From: Microlunatus speluncae
GTDB lineage: Bacteria; Actinomycetota; Actinomycetes; Propionibacteriales; Propionibacteriaceae
Direction of reading: 5' to 3'
NCBI RefSeq assembly: GCF_009299835.1
Contig: NZ_VKCZ01000007.1
Span: 62,001 to 126,000, forward strand
Length of the DNA stretch: 64,000 nucleotides
Shown: positions 1 to 8,204 of the stretch, piece by piece
Layout: the number at the start of each line of letters is the position of its first letter
Numbering within the stretch: position 1 is the first letter of the stretch
The notes under the pieces: generated by a model
The model's input: only the letters and a program-made list of their open reading frames with translations
Told to the model about the DNA's origin: nothing
Databases searched by the model: none
Position numbers and translations under genes: made by a program

Positions 1-1
1 G

Positions 2-742
2 ATCGGGCTGGAGAACTACCGGCGGATGTTCTTCGACGATCCCCGGCTGCTGAAGTCGCTCGCCGTCACCGTGATCTACGTCGTCGTCTCGGTGCCGTTG
101 TCGCTGATCTTCGCCCTGGTGCTGGCCCTGGTGCTGGACAGCGGACTGCGCGGGCTCACCTTCTACCGGGCCGTCTACTACCTGCCGTCGCTGCTCGGCA
201 GCAGCGTCGCGATCGCGATCCTGTGGCGCCAGGTCTTCGGCGCCGACGGACTGCTGAACGGCCTGCTCGGGGTGGTCGGCATCCAGGGTCCGGCCTGGAT
301 CACCGATCCGGACTATTCGCTGTCCACCCTGATCGTGCTGCACATCTGGAGCTTCGGCTCGCCGATGATCATCTTCCTGGCCGGGCTGCGGCAGATCCCG
401 ACCGAGCTGTATGAGGCGGCCCGGGTGGACGGCGCCGGGACCTGGTCGCGGCTGTTCCGGATCACCATCCCGCTGCTCACGCCGGTGATCTTCTTCAACC
501 TGGTGCTGCAGATGATCGGCGCCTTCCAGTCGTTCACCGGGGCGTTCATCGTCAGCGGCGGCAGCGGCGGGCCGGCCGACTCGACCTTGTTCTACTCGCT
601 CTACCTGTACGAACGGGCGTTCACCAACTTCGACATGGGTTACGCCTCAGCCATGGCCTGGGTCTTGTTGCTGATCATCGCCGCGATGACGGGGCTCAAC
701 TTCCTGGTCGGCCGGAAGTGGGTGTTCTATGGCGATCAGTAG
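2..742 (+). CDS. Sugar ABC transporter permease, MalF/UgpA type (5' end outside window)
   Basis: Integral membrane half of a carbohydrate ABC importer; it forms the substrate channel with the next gene's product. The reading frame is open from base 2 (IGLENYRRM...), so the start lies upstream and the ATG at 26 is internal. Several hydrophobic segments are visible. The permease EAA loop, which docks the ATPase, is seen as EAARVDGAGTWSRLFRITIP around residue 135 of the visible part. It overlaps the second permease by 14 bases, so the pair is translationally linked. No solute-binding protein or ATPase gene is in view; the binding protein is probably just upstream. Substrate cannot be read from the sequence; the nearby MocA-type dehydrogenase and NagA suggest a sugar derivative. 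Confidence 0.9.
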   Translation: MGLENYRRMFFDDPRLLKSLAVTVIYVVVSVPLSLIFALVLALVLDSGLRGLTFYRAVYYLPSLLGSSVAIAILWRQVFGADGLLNGLLGVVGIQGPAWITDPDYSLSTLIVLHIWSFGSPMIIFLAGLRQIPTELYEAARVDGAGTWSRLFRITIPLLTPVIFFNLVLQMIGAFQSFTGAFIVSGGSGGPADSTLFYSLYLYERAFTNFDMGYASAMAWVLLLIIAAMTGLNFLVGRKWVFYGDQ

Positions 743-1601
743 CCTCCGCCGGCCGATCCGGCGCGGCCACGGGCTGTCCCCCGGCAAGAAGGCCGTGCTG
801 TATGTGCTGATCGCGCTGGCCGGCGCCACCATGCTCTATCCGCTGTTGTGGATGCTGTCCAGCTCGTTCAAGCCGACCTCGCTGATCTTCAGCCAGCCGT
901 CGCTGATCCCGTCGGCGGTGACGCTGGAGAACTACACCGACGGCTGGTCGTCCTTCCAGGTGCCGTTCGGCCGGTATTTCCTCAACTCGCTGCTCATCTC
1001 CGTCGCCTGTGTGGTCGGCAACGTGGTCTCCTGCTCGCTGGTCGCCTACTCCTTCGCCCGGCTCCGCTACCGGGCCAAGGCGGTCTGGTTCTCGATCATG
1101 TTGCTGACGATCATGATCCCGTATCACGTGGTGATCATCCCGCAGTATGTGATGTTCTCCGAGCTGGACTGGATCAACACCTTCAACCCGCTGATCGTGC
1201 CCAAGTTCCTGGCCACCGACTCGTTCTTCATCTTCCTGATGGTGCAGTTCATCCGCGGCATCCCGCGGGACCTGGACGAGGCGGCCAAGATCGACGGCGC
1301 CGGCCCGGGCCGGATCTACGCCATGATCATCCTGCCGCTGATGATGCCGGCCCTGGCCACGACGGCGATCTTCACCTTCATCTGGACCTGGAACGACTTC
1401 TTCTCCCCGCTGGTCTATCTGACCGACCAGCGGATGTTCACCATCCCGGTCGCGCTGCGCAGCTTCCTGGACGCGACCTCGCAGTCGTCCTGGGGACCGC
1501 TGTTCGCGATGTCCATCCTGTCCCTGATCCCGATCTTCGCGATCTTCCTGTTCGGTCAGCGGTTCCTGATCAAGGGCATCGCGACGACCGGCATCCGTTG
1601 A
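729..1601 (+). CDS. Sugar ABC transporter permease, MalG/UgpE type
   Basis: Second membrane permease of the importer, 290 residues, a normal length for the MalG family. It has six hydrophobic stretches, an N-terminal Arg-rich cytoplasmic leader (RRPIRRGHG) and the EAA loop EAAKIDGAGPGRIYAMIILP near residue 190. The ATG lies inside the end of the first permease gene. A 40-base gap separates it from the dehydrogenase downstream, consistent with one operon. Family assignment is firm; the transported sugar is unknown. Confidence 0.93.
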   Translation: MAISSLRRPIRRGHGLSPGKKAVLYVLIALAGATMLYPLLWMLSSSFKPTSLIFSQPSLIPSAVTLENYTDGWSSFQVPFGRYFLNSLLISVACVVGNVVSCSLVAYSFARLRYRAKAVWFSIMLLTIMIPYHVVIIPQYVMFSELDWINTFNPLIVPKFLATDSFFIFLMVQFIRGIPRDLDEAAKIDGAGPGRIYAMIILPLMMPALATTAIFTFIWTWNDFFSPLVYLTDQRMFTIPVALRSFLDATSQSSWGPLFAMSILSLIPIFAIFLFGQRFLIKGIATTGIR

Positions 1602-1641
1602 CCCGGGAGCCCCGACCCCGAACGCCGAGCTGAGGAGCACC

Positions 1642-2976
1642 ATGGAACCGAGCAGGACGAATCCAGCCGAGGGCAAGACCCGCTACGCGGTGTGCGGCCT
1701 GAGTCGCCGCGCGATCGGCATGTTCGTCCGCCCGCTGCTGAAGCCGGACGGCACCGCCGGCCGGGGTGACTTCGCCGATGGCGGCGAGATCGTGGCCCTG
1801 CTGGACGTCGATCAGGCCCGGCTCGCCGCCTTCAACGACCGGGAGCGGGTGGACCTCCCCGGCTTCGGGCCGGACCAGTTCGACACGATGATCAGCGAGA
1901 CCCGGCCGGATGCGGTGATCGTCACCGGGCCGGACGGCAGTCATGCCGACTATCTGGTCCGGGCGTTGGAACACGACCTCGACGTGATCTGCGAGAAGCC
2001 GATGGTGATCGACTGCGAGCAGGCCAAGGCGGTGCTGGCGGCCGAGCGGACCAGTCGGGGAACGGTGCGGGTCACCCACAACTCGCGCTACCGCGAGCCG
2101 CACCAGGTGATGCGGAGAATGATCAAGGACGGCTGGCTGGGCCGGATCACCAACGTCGAGTTCGTGCACAACCTCGACACCTATCACGGGACCAGCTACT
2201 TCTACCGCTGGAACCGCTACCGGGACCAGTCCGGCGGGCTGACGATCACCAAGGCGGTGCATCACTTCGACCTGATCAACTGGCTGCTCGGCGACGTGCC
2301 GGACCAGGTCTTCGCCTACGGCGCGCTGAACTACTACGGCAAGAACGGCGCCCACAACCCGTCGATCAAGGACGGGGTCGACTACGACCACGACGAGCAG
2401 CGGCGGCGGGATCCGTACTACCAGCGCTGGCACGTGCCGGGCGGCGAGGTCCGCGATGATCACCTGTCCGGCCGGGACGCGCTGCCGTACGACGTGCAGT
2501 ATCCGCCGGGATCATCGCTGTACATCTACGACGACGACATCGAGATCGAGGACACCTACTCGGCAGTGGTCCGGTATCGCAGCGGTGCCTCGATGTCGTA
2601 CTCGCTGAACCTGTCGGCGGCCTGGGAGGGCTACGTGCTGGCGATCAACGGGACCGAGGGGCGGATCGAGACCACCCACTACACGGCGCCGGACCGCTGC
2701 CCGTTCCCGGCGACCGACCGGCAGCCGATCACCTATCTGCCGTTGTTCGGCGAGCGTCAGGTGCACGAGACCCGGCGGCTGCCCGGCAGCCACAACGGCT
2801 CCGATCTGCAGCTCCGGCAGGACCTGTTCACCCGCCAGGGCGCGGCCGCCCCCGATCCGCTCGGGCTCCGGGCCAGCAGCCGGGAGGGCGCGCTGGCGGT
2901 CGCGGTCGGCGAGGCGATGTGGCGGTCGGTGCGCAGTGGCGCACCGGTGGACATCGCGGCCCTGCTCGACGCGTGA
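1642..2976 (+). CDS. Gfo/Idh/MocA family NAD(P)-dependent oxidoreductase
   Basis: Soluble sugar or cyclitol dehydrogenase-like enzyme, 444 residues. The N-terminal Rossmann domain is followed by the family's ICEKPMVIDCEQAKAVL segment near residues 117-133, whose EKP lysine contacts the nicotinamide. The C-terminal substrate domain carries ITKAVHHFDLINWL (about 213-226), with the histidine expected at the active site. The start follows GAGCTGAGGAGCACC, a good ribosome site. It sits between the sugar permeases and NagA, so oxidation or epimerisation of the imported sugar is a reasonable inference. The exact substrate is not predictable. Confidence 0.9.
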   Translation: MEPSRTNPAEGKTRYAVCGLSRRAIGMFVRPLLKPDGTAGRGDFADGGEIVALLDVDQARLAAFNDRERVDLPGFGPDQFDTMISETRPDAVIVTGPDGSHADYLVRALEHDLDVICEKPMVIDCEQAKAVLAAERTSRGTVRVTHNSRYREPHQVMRRMIKDGWLGRITNVEFVHNLDTYHGTSYFYRWNRYRDQSGGLTITKAVHHFDLINWLLGDVPDQVFAYGALNYYGKNGAHNPSIKDGVDYDHDEQRRRDPYYQRWHVPGGEVRDDHLSGRDALPYDVQYPPGSSLYIYDDDIEIEDTYSAVVRYRSGASMSYSLNLSAAWEGYVLAINGTEGRIETTHYTAPDRCPFPATDRQPITYLPLFGERQVHETRRLPGSHNGSDLQLRQDLFTRQGAAAPDPLGLRASSREGALAVAVGEAMWRSVRSGAPVDIAALLDA

Positions 2977-2978
2977 TC

Positions 2979-4145
2979 ATGAGCGGATCGATCGCGCTGA
3001 TCAACGGCCGGGTGGTGCTGCCCGACCGGGTCGATGATCGACTCGCGGTCGTCTGCACCGGGCCGACGATCACCGCCCTGCTGCCGCCCGACGAGCTCGA
3101 TCCGGCATTGCCGACGGTGGACGTGGGAGGCCGGTTCGTCACCCCCGGCCTGATCGATCTGCACGTCCACGGCGGGCTCGGGCACAGCTTCGGCGACGGC
3201 ACCGAGCAGGCCTTCACCGAACTGCTCGCCCACTATGCCCGGTGCGGCATCACCGCGGTCCAGCCGACCTTCGGTTCGGCGCCGCTGGACCAGTTGACCC
3301 GCGGCCTGGACCGGCTGCGGTCCTGGGTCGGTTCCGACCGGCCGGGCTGCCGGGTGATCGGGGCGCACCTGGAGGGCCCGTACTTCAGTGAGCGGCAACG
3401 CGGGGCCCATCATCCCGATCACCTGCGCTCGCCGGACGACGGCAGTGCCGACCGGCTGTTGGCCTACGCCGACGTGGTCTCCATGATCAGCATCGCGCCC
3501 GAGCTGCCCGGCGCGATCGACCTGGTCGGCCGGATCATCGACGCCGGCATCATCGCCGCCGCCGGCCACAGCGACGGCCGCGACACCGACCTGCGAGCGG
3601 CGATCGATGCCGGGCTCAGTCACGTCATCCATCTGTGGAGCGGTCAGTCGATGACCATCCGGGAAGGCCCCTGGCGCCGGCCCGGGATGGTCGAGGCGTC
3701 GCTGGCCGCGACCGAGATCACCGCGGAGATCATCGCCGACAACCGGCACCTGCCGCCGACCCTGATGCGGCTCGCCCACCAGTGCCTCGGCCCCCGGCTC
3801 TGTGCCGTCTCGGACGCGACCAGCGGAGCCGGACTGCCCGATGGCACGGTCTTCGGCCCGGACCGCCGTCGGGTCGTCTCCGACGGAGTCGCCATGCTGA
3901 CCGACGGCACCTCCTTCGCCGGCAGCACGACCTTGATCAACCAGATGATCCCGGTGCTCCGCGACGTCGTCGGCCTCCCACTCCCGGAGGCCGTCGCCAT
4001 GGCCTCGACCGTGCCGGCCCGGATCGCCGGAATCGATGATCATCAGGGCCGGATCGCGGTCGGCCTGGCCGCCGACCTCGCCGTCTTCGACCCCGATTTC
4101 ACCGCCTGGCGCACCATGATCGCCGGCTCCTGGGTCGCCGACTGA
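2979..4145 (+). CDS. nagA: N-acetylglucosamine-6-phosphate deacetylase (NagA)
   Basis: Cytoplasmic amidohydrolase that removes acetate from GlcNAc-6-phosphate. I see the metal-site HxH in LIDLHVHGG, the HLEGPYFS segment with the metal-binding Glu, His in AAGHSDG, HLWSGQSM and the catalytic Asp in AVSDATSG. The ATG at 2979 is preferred because it follows the stop of the upstream gene by two bases (TGATCATG). About 389 residues, normal for NagA. Members of this family next to MocA dehydrogenases may act on other N-acetyl sugars, so the substrate is inferred from family alone. A BadF-type kinase that could supply a phosphorylated amino sugar lies 40 kb away at 44163. Confidence 0.88.
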   Translation: MSGSIALINGRVVLPDRVDDRLAVVCTGPTITALLPPDELDPALPTVDVGGRFVTPGLIDLHVHGGLGHSFGDGTEQAFTELLAHYARCGITAVQPTFGSAPLDQLTRGLDRLRSWVGSDRPGCRVIGAHLEGPYFSERQRGAHHPDHLRSPDDGSADRLLAYADVVSMISIAPELPGAIDLVGRIIDAGIIAAAGHSDGRDTDLRAAIDAGLSHVIHLWSGQSMTIREGPWRRPGMVEASLAATEITAEIIADNRHLPPTLMRLAHQCLGPRLCAVSDATSGAGLPDGTVFGPDRRRVVSDGVAMLTDGTSFAGSTTLINQMIPVLRDVVGLPLPEAVAMASTVPARIAGIDDHQGRIAVGLAADLAVFDPDFTAWRTMIAGSWVAD

Positions 4146-4158
4146 CTGGGACTGGTTC

Positions 4159-4623
4159 TCCCTGGGCCTGGCGAAGGGAGCCCTGCTTGTTCCGTTCCCT
4201 GAGCCTGTCGAAGGGCAGGCCAGACCGTTCTGCCGCGGTTTCGGCCGCCGGGGGTGCTTCGGGATCATCGAGTGTGACCTTTTCCACCTCGATCGTCGGT
4301 TTTCAGGTGGGAAACTTCACTGTCGATGATCGACATAACTCCTCGACGCCTCGGCGAGGTGCAGGATCGGTCGAGAAGGACTACCGGCGGCACCGGCCAT
4401 CGCAGGAACCGGCGCCCGGCCGCGAGACGGACCGACCGCAACAATCCGCCCGCCCTTTGCTGCGTCTTTCCCGGCCGTCAGGCCGAAGCTCCCGGGAGAA
4501 CGGCGCGGTCTGGTCTGCCCTTCGACAGGCTCAGGGAACGGAACAAGCCCGGTGCAGAACGTTCGTTCCCCGAGCCTGTCGAAGGTGGGGATCATCCTTG
4601 CCCTTCGACAGGGCGCAGGAACG
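4159..4623. repeat. Cluster of type-A repeats (CCTGAGCCTGTCGAAGGG) in a gene-free gap
   Basis: The gap between nagA and the NTF2-like gene has no convincing gene. It holds a degenerate copy at 4159-4178, a full forward copy at 4185-4219 (TTGTTCCGTTCCCTGAGCC then TGTCGAAGGGCAGG), an inverted full copy at 4516-4547, and two partial facing copies at 4560-4588 and 4599-4623. Homology between the forward and inverted copies extends past the core (CAGGCCAGACCG against CGGTCTGGTCTG). The region can therefore fold as a large hairpin. No transposase is present. Confidence 0.85.
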
Positions 4624-4629
4624 AGCGGA

Positions 4630-4995
4630 TCAGCCGGGCACGCGGTCCAGGAAGCCGAGGACGGTGTGCAGCCGGCCGTCGGCATCGACCGTGGCGACGT
4701 CGAAGCCTACGATCGGGGCCGGATCGGCGCCCTCGGGCCCGAGCTCCCAGGTGAACCGCAGCTGCTGGTGGTGGGCGTCCACCGGGCCGGCGAGCCGGAA
4801 CACGAAGCCGGGGAACTGCTGCTGCACGGCGCCGATGGTCGCGTCGATCGCGTCCCGGCCCTCGGCGTCGACCATCGGGTCGGTGTAGCGGGCGTCGGCC
4901 GCCCACAGTTCGTCGACCGCGGCCCGCCGGCTGACCGGGTCGGTGTCGTTCCAGCAGGCGAGGTAGCGGTCGGCGAGGGTGGTGAGGTCAGTCAT
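4630..4995 (-). CDS. SnoaL/NTF2-like domain protein
   Basis: Single-domain protein of 121 residues. It begins MTDLTTLADRYLACWND and has the alpha-plus-beta cone-fold pattern of SnoaL-like proteins (LWAADARYTDPM, DAIDATIGAVQQQFPGF, HTVLGF). An upstream in-frame ATG at 5025 is rejected because 4995 follows a clear AAGGAG. It is divergent from the XRE regulator at 5107, with a repeated AGGTAAT operator-like site between them, so that regulator probably controls it. No catalytic role can be assigned. Confidence 0.85.
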   Translation of the reverse strand: MTDLTTLADRYLACWNDTDPVSRRAAVDELWAADARYTDPMVDAEGRDAIDATIGAVQQQFPGFVFRLAGPVDAHHQQLRFTWELGPEGADPAPIVGFDVATVDADGRLHTVLGFLDRVPG

Positions 4996-5040
4996 TGTTG
5001 CTCCTTCGTTGTTGTCGATGAGCACCAGCCTGAATCACCC

Positions 5041-5071
5041 AGGTAATCGCCACAATTACCTCTTAGGTAGT
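5041..5071. promoter_or_regulatory. Probable operator of the divergent XRE regulator
   Basis: Three copies of one heptamer lie between the divergent genes: AGGTAAT (5041-5047), ATTACCT in inverted orientation (5055-5061) and AGGTAGT (5065-5071). The first two form a perfect inverted repeat spaced by seven bases. A TAGGCT hexamer at about 5092-5097, just upstream of the ATG at 5107, could be a -10 for a nearly leaderless regulator transcript. Confidence 0.5.
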
Positions 5072-5106
5072 CGTACGGCTTCCGCGCCGGAGCTAGGCTC
5101 GCGCCC

Positions 5107-5916
5107 ATGAACACCGCGCCCGGACCGACCCGACGACCCGGCGCCGGCCCGCTGCTGCGTGACTGGCGGGCCCGGCGGCGACGCAGCCAGCTCGACCTGT
5201 CGCTGGACGCCGGGGTGTCGGCCCGGCACCTGAGCTTCGTCGAGACCGGGCGGGCAGCGCCGAGTCGGCCACTGCTGCTGGCCCTGGCCGAGTCGCTGGA
5301 GGTGCCGCTGCGGGAACGCAACGCCATGCTGCTGGCGGCCGGGTTCGCGCCGACCTTCCCGACGGCGGACCTGGCCGATGATCAACTCCGCCCGGTCCGG
5401 GACGCGCTGCAGCACCTGCTGACCGGCCAGCTGCCCTATCCGGCGCTGGTGGTCGACCGCTGGGGTGACGTCCAGCTGACCAACGCGGCGATCGCGCCGC
5501 TGCTGGTCGGCGTCGCCGAGGAGCTGCTGAGCACGCCGATCAACGTCTACCGGCTGAGCCTGCACCCGCACGGCCTGGCCCCGCGGATCCGCAACCTGAC
5601 CGACTGGGCCGGGCATCTGGTCGACCGGCTGGCCCGGCAGAGCCGGCAGACCGGCGATCCGCGACTGGCCGCCCTGCTGGACGAGGTCCGCGGCTACCCG
5701 GCCGGGCAGACCCCGGCCGACGACTCCGACCCGCTGCGGGACGTGTTGATCACCCTGCACCTTGATCATCCGGCCGGCGAACTGCGGCTGATCAGCACGA
5801 TCACCAACTTCGGCGCCCCGCACGACGTCACCCTGTCCGAGCTCGGCGTCGAATCCTTCTTCCCGGCCGACGCCGCGACCCGCGCGACCCTGCAACGCCT
5901 GGCCGAGCCCACCTAA
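5107..5916 (+). CDS. XRE-type transcriptional regulator with MmyB-like C-terminal domain
   Basis: DNA-binding regulator of 269 residues. The N-terminal helix-turn-helix spans about residues 14-70 (RDWRARRRRSQLDLSLDAG, then VSARHLSFVETGRAAPSRPL). It is followed by the MmyB-like ligand domain with its typical YPALVVDRWGDVQLTNAAI segment near 110-130. Such proteins usually control an adjacent oxidoreductase or NTF2-like gene, which fits the divergent gene at 4630. The ligand is unknown. Confidence 0.9.
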   Translation: MNTAPGPTRRPGAGPLLRDWRARRRRSQLDLSLDAGVSARHLSFVETGRAAPSRPLLLALAESLEVPLRERNAMLLAAGFAPTFPTADLADDQLRPVRDALQHLLTGQLPYPALVVDRWGDVQLTNAAIAPLLVGVAEELLSTPINVYRLSLHPHGLAPRIRNLTDWAGHLVDRLARQSRQTGDPRLAALLDEVRGYPAGQTPADDSDPLRDVLITLHLDHPAGELRLISTITNFGAPHDVTLSELGVESFFPADAATRATLQRLAEPT

Positions 5917-5928
5917 CAGCCCCGCGAC

Positions 5929-5977
5929 CCGTCACCTCCGCGGCCATTTCTGCGGCGTGTCGAAGCGGAGGTGACGG
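5929..5977. repeat. Type-D palindromic element, copy 1
   Basis: Perfect 13-base arms CCGTCACCTCCGC (5929-5941) and GCGGAGGTGACGG (5965-5977) flank a 23-base loop containing TGCGGCGTGTCG. It follows the XRE stop codon by a few bases. The loop core recurs in the elements at 6018, 45161, 45376 and 62325. Confidence 0.8.
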
Positions 5978-6017
5978 CTCGGTCGGTCGGTCCGGCCACG
6001 GGGTCCGGTTGATCATG

Positions 6018-6105
6018 CCCTGGAATCCGACCGCCAGGCGACCGGAGTCCTCGATTTTCGCGGCGTGTCCCGATGGTGTCCGTGACTGGCGGTCGAATTC
6101 CAGGG
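6018..6105. repeat. Type-C palindromic element, copy 1
   Basis: Twenty-base arms CCCTGGAATCCGACCGCCAG (6018-6037) and CTGGCGGTCGAATTCCAGGG (6086-6105) pair at 19 of 20 positions. The interior contains CGCGGCGTGTCC. A second copy is at 62325-62413. The element lies between two plus-strand genes and ends about 50 bases before the hydrolase start. Confidence 0.85.
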
Positions 6106-6153
6106 AGGAACCTCCTTGCTCACCGATCAAGATCACCGTGTCAGGATCATCCC

Positions 6154-6942
6154 GTGACCCTCTTCGTGGCCGAGGCCGGTGATCGCGGGGCGCCCGCGGT
6201 GGTGCTGTTGCACGGCGCCGGGACGAGCGGCTGGATGTGGGCCCGGCAGGCCGCGGTCCTGGCCGGCGAGCTGCACCTGCTGATCCCCGACCTGCCCGGC
6301 CACGGCCGCAGCAACGGCATTCCCTGGACTTCGATCGCCGACACGGCAACGGCGGTCACGGACCTGGTCGCCGAACGCACCGCCGACGGCCGGGCCCACG
6401 TCGTCGGGCTCTCCCTCGGCGGCTACGTCGGCCTGCACCTGGCCGCCGGCACATCCTGGCCGACCGGGCTGATCGTCAGTGGCTCCAGCGTGCTGCCGTT
6501 TCCGAACCGGCGCTTGATCCGGTTGATCACCGCGGCCATGACGCCGTTCCTCCGGTCGAGCGCCCTGCTCCGGGCCAACGCCAAGGTGCTGCGGGTGCCC
6601 GCCGAGGACTTCGCCGACTACCGGGCCGCGGCGCTGGCCACGAACGGCCGCACCGTGCGCCGGGTCACCGCCGAGGCGACCTCCTTCCGGCTGCCGGCCG
6701 GCGCCGGGACCTCGGACTGCCCGGTGCTGGCAGTCGCCGGCGGCGACGAGCACGAGCTGGTCCGCCGCTCGGTGCCGGTGATCGCCGCCGGCTTCCCGCA
6801 CGGCGAGGGCCGACTGATCACCGGCGTCGGCCATGCCTGGAACGGCGAGCGTCCGGACGTGTTCAGCGCGATGATCAAGGCCCGGGTCCTCGGCGGCGAA
6901 CTGCCCGAATCCCTGCAGCCGGTCGACCCTGAGCCCGCCTGA
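6154..6942 (+). CDS. Alpha/beta-fold hydrolase
   Basis: Cytoplasmic serine hydrolase-like protein of about 262 residues. Visible parts are the oxyanion segment LLHGAGTSGWMW, the nucleophile elbow GLSLGGYVGLHL, and a late Asp/His pair (AGGDEHELV and GVGHAW). The GTG at 6154 is preferred because the more upstream ATG at 6073 would place coding sequence inside the type-C repeat, and AGGA lies a suitable distance before the GTG. Substrate unknown. It ends two bases from the convergent DHFR-like gene. Confidence 0.85.
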   Translation: MTLFVAEAGDRGAPAVVLLHGAGTSGWMWARQAAVLAGELHLLIPDLPGHGRSNGIPWTSIADTATAVTDLVAERTADGRAHVVGLSLGGYVGLHLAAGTSWPTGLIVSGSSVLPFPNRRLIRLITAAMTPFLRSSALLRANAKVLRVPAEDFADYRAAALATNGRTVRRVTAEATSFRLPAGAGTSDCPVLAVAGGDEHELVRRSVPVIAAGFPHGEGRLITGVGHAWNGERPDVFSAMIKARVLGGELPESLQPVDPEPA

Positions 6943-6944
6943 CC

Positions 6945-7583
6945 CTACGAACTCGTGCGCTTGGTGAACGTGAGGTGGGTGACGCCGGTGGGCGAGGAGA
7001 CCGACTCGATGTCGTACGTGTTCTCGATGCCCTCCAGCCCGTCCCAGAGCCGTACCCCACGGCCGAGCATGATCGGCACCACGACGATGTTCATGTGATC
7101 GATCAGCCCGGCGGCCAGGAAGTCACGGATCACGGTCGGACCGCCACCGATCCGGACGTCCTTGCCGTCCGCGGCCTTGCGGGCGATTTCCAGCGCCTCG
7201 GCCGGTGAGGTGTCGAGGAAGTGGAACGTCGTGCCGCCCTCCATCTCGATCGACGGCCGGGTGTGATGGGTGAGGATGAAGGTCGGCGTGTGGAACGGCG
7301 GGTTCGGACCCCACGCGCCCTTCCAGTCCGGGTCGTCCTCCCAGCCGGGGTGACCGAACTTTCCGGCCCCCATGATCTCGGCGCCGACCCCCGGGCCCCA
7401 CTCCTGCGCGAAGACGTTGTCGACGCCGCGGCTGCCGCTGGTCTGCTGCCACGACTGGGTGGCGAACATCCACTGGTGCAGCCGATCCCCGGCGTGGCCG
7501 AAATGGAGATCCTTGCTCTGCCCCGCGCCGGTGCCGAAGCCGTCGAGCGAGATGGAGAAGCTGTGGACGCGAGTGAGTGACAT
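6945..7583 (-). CDS. Dihydrofolate reductase / RibD C-terminal family protein
   Basis: Protein of 212 residues with the RibD/DHFR-like fold: VHSFSISLDGFGTG at the N-terminus, the nucleotide-binding KDVRIGGGPTVIRDFLAAGL in the middle and MNIVVVPIMLGRGVRLWDG near the end. A good GAAGGAG precedes the ATG. These stand-alone members occur widely in actinobacteria. True dihydrofolate reduction is not established, and no folate or riboflavin genes are nearby. Confidence 0.88.
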   Translation of the reverse strand: MSLTRVHSFSISLDGFGTGAGQSKDLHFGHAGDRLHQWMFATQSWQQTSGSRGVDNVFAQEWGPGVGAEIMGAGKFGHPGWEDDPDWKGAWGPNPPFHTPTFILTHHTRPSIEMEGGTTFHFLDTSPAEALEIARKAADGKDVRIGGGPTVIRDFLAAGLIDHMNIVVVPIMLGRGVRLWDGLEGIENTYDIESVSSPTGVTHLTFTKRTSS

Positions 7584-7616
7584 GGTTGTGCTCCTTCGGT
7601 GTGCGGATGGAATGGG

Positions 7617-8141
7617 TCAGTCGTAGTAGCGACGGACCCCGGTGCCGAGGCGGGTGAGGTCGGCGCCGTAGACATGGATCGAGATGGCGGTCGTCTTGCT
7701 GACGTTCTGCATCCGGTGCAGGTCGCCGGGCGGGGCGACCCCGCTGACGTGGCCGACCGGATGATCTTCGACGCTGATCAGCTTGAGCTCGGCGTCGAAC
7801 AGCTCCTGGCGTTCGACGCCCTGGACGACGCCGAAGACGGACCAGGCGACGTGATCATGGATCCGGGTGATCTGCCCGGGCCGCCAGACCCGTCCGATGA
7901 TCGAGAACGAGCCGTCCGGCTCGACGTACAAGGTGTGGCCGGGGTGATCGTCGGGTGAGCCGAGACGCTGTCGCTCGGTCAGCACCCCCGGGTCGGGCAG
8001 GTTGGCGCGCAACTCCTCGGCGACGAGCCGAGCGGTGTCGGCCCAGTCGGCATGGACGGTGACCGCGGCCCGGACGCCGTCGACCAGTTCGATCAGTTGA
8101 TCAACCTGGGAAGGAGGTGCCGTGGTCATGTCATCGAGCAT
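7617..8141 (-). CDS. Cysteine dioxygenase-like cupin protein
   Basis: Cupin of 174 residues resembling bacterial type I cysteine dioxygenases, which add O2 to the cysteine thiol to give cysteine sulfinate. The mononuclear iron ligands appear as HxH in RIHDHVAWSVFGVVQG and a third His in GDLHRMQN. It is divergent from a LysR regulator 63 bases away, the usual genetic arrangement for this family. The start could instead be the ATG four codons later (8129); neither has a strong ribosome site. Confidence 0.85.
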   Translation of the reverse strand: MLDDMTTAPPSQVDQLIELVDGVRAAVTVHADWADTARLVAEELRANLPDPGVLTERQRLGSPDDHPGHTLYVEPDGSFSIIGRVWRPGQITRIHDHVAWSVFGVVQGVERQELFDAELKLISVEDHPVGHVSGVAPPGDLHRMQNVSKTTAISIHVYGADLTRLGTGVRRYYD

Positions 8142-8204
8142 GCGACGGATGAACTCATACGTCTAATGCCAATGCTCATGCTGCGTCATCGATAGCATCA
8201 ATAC

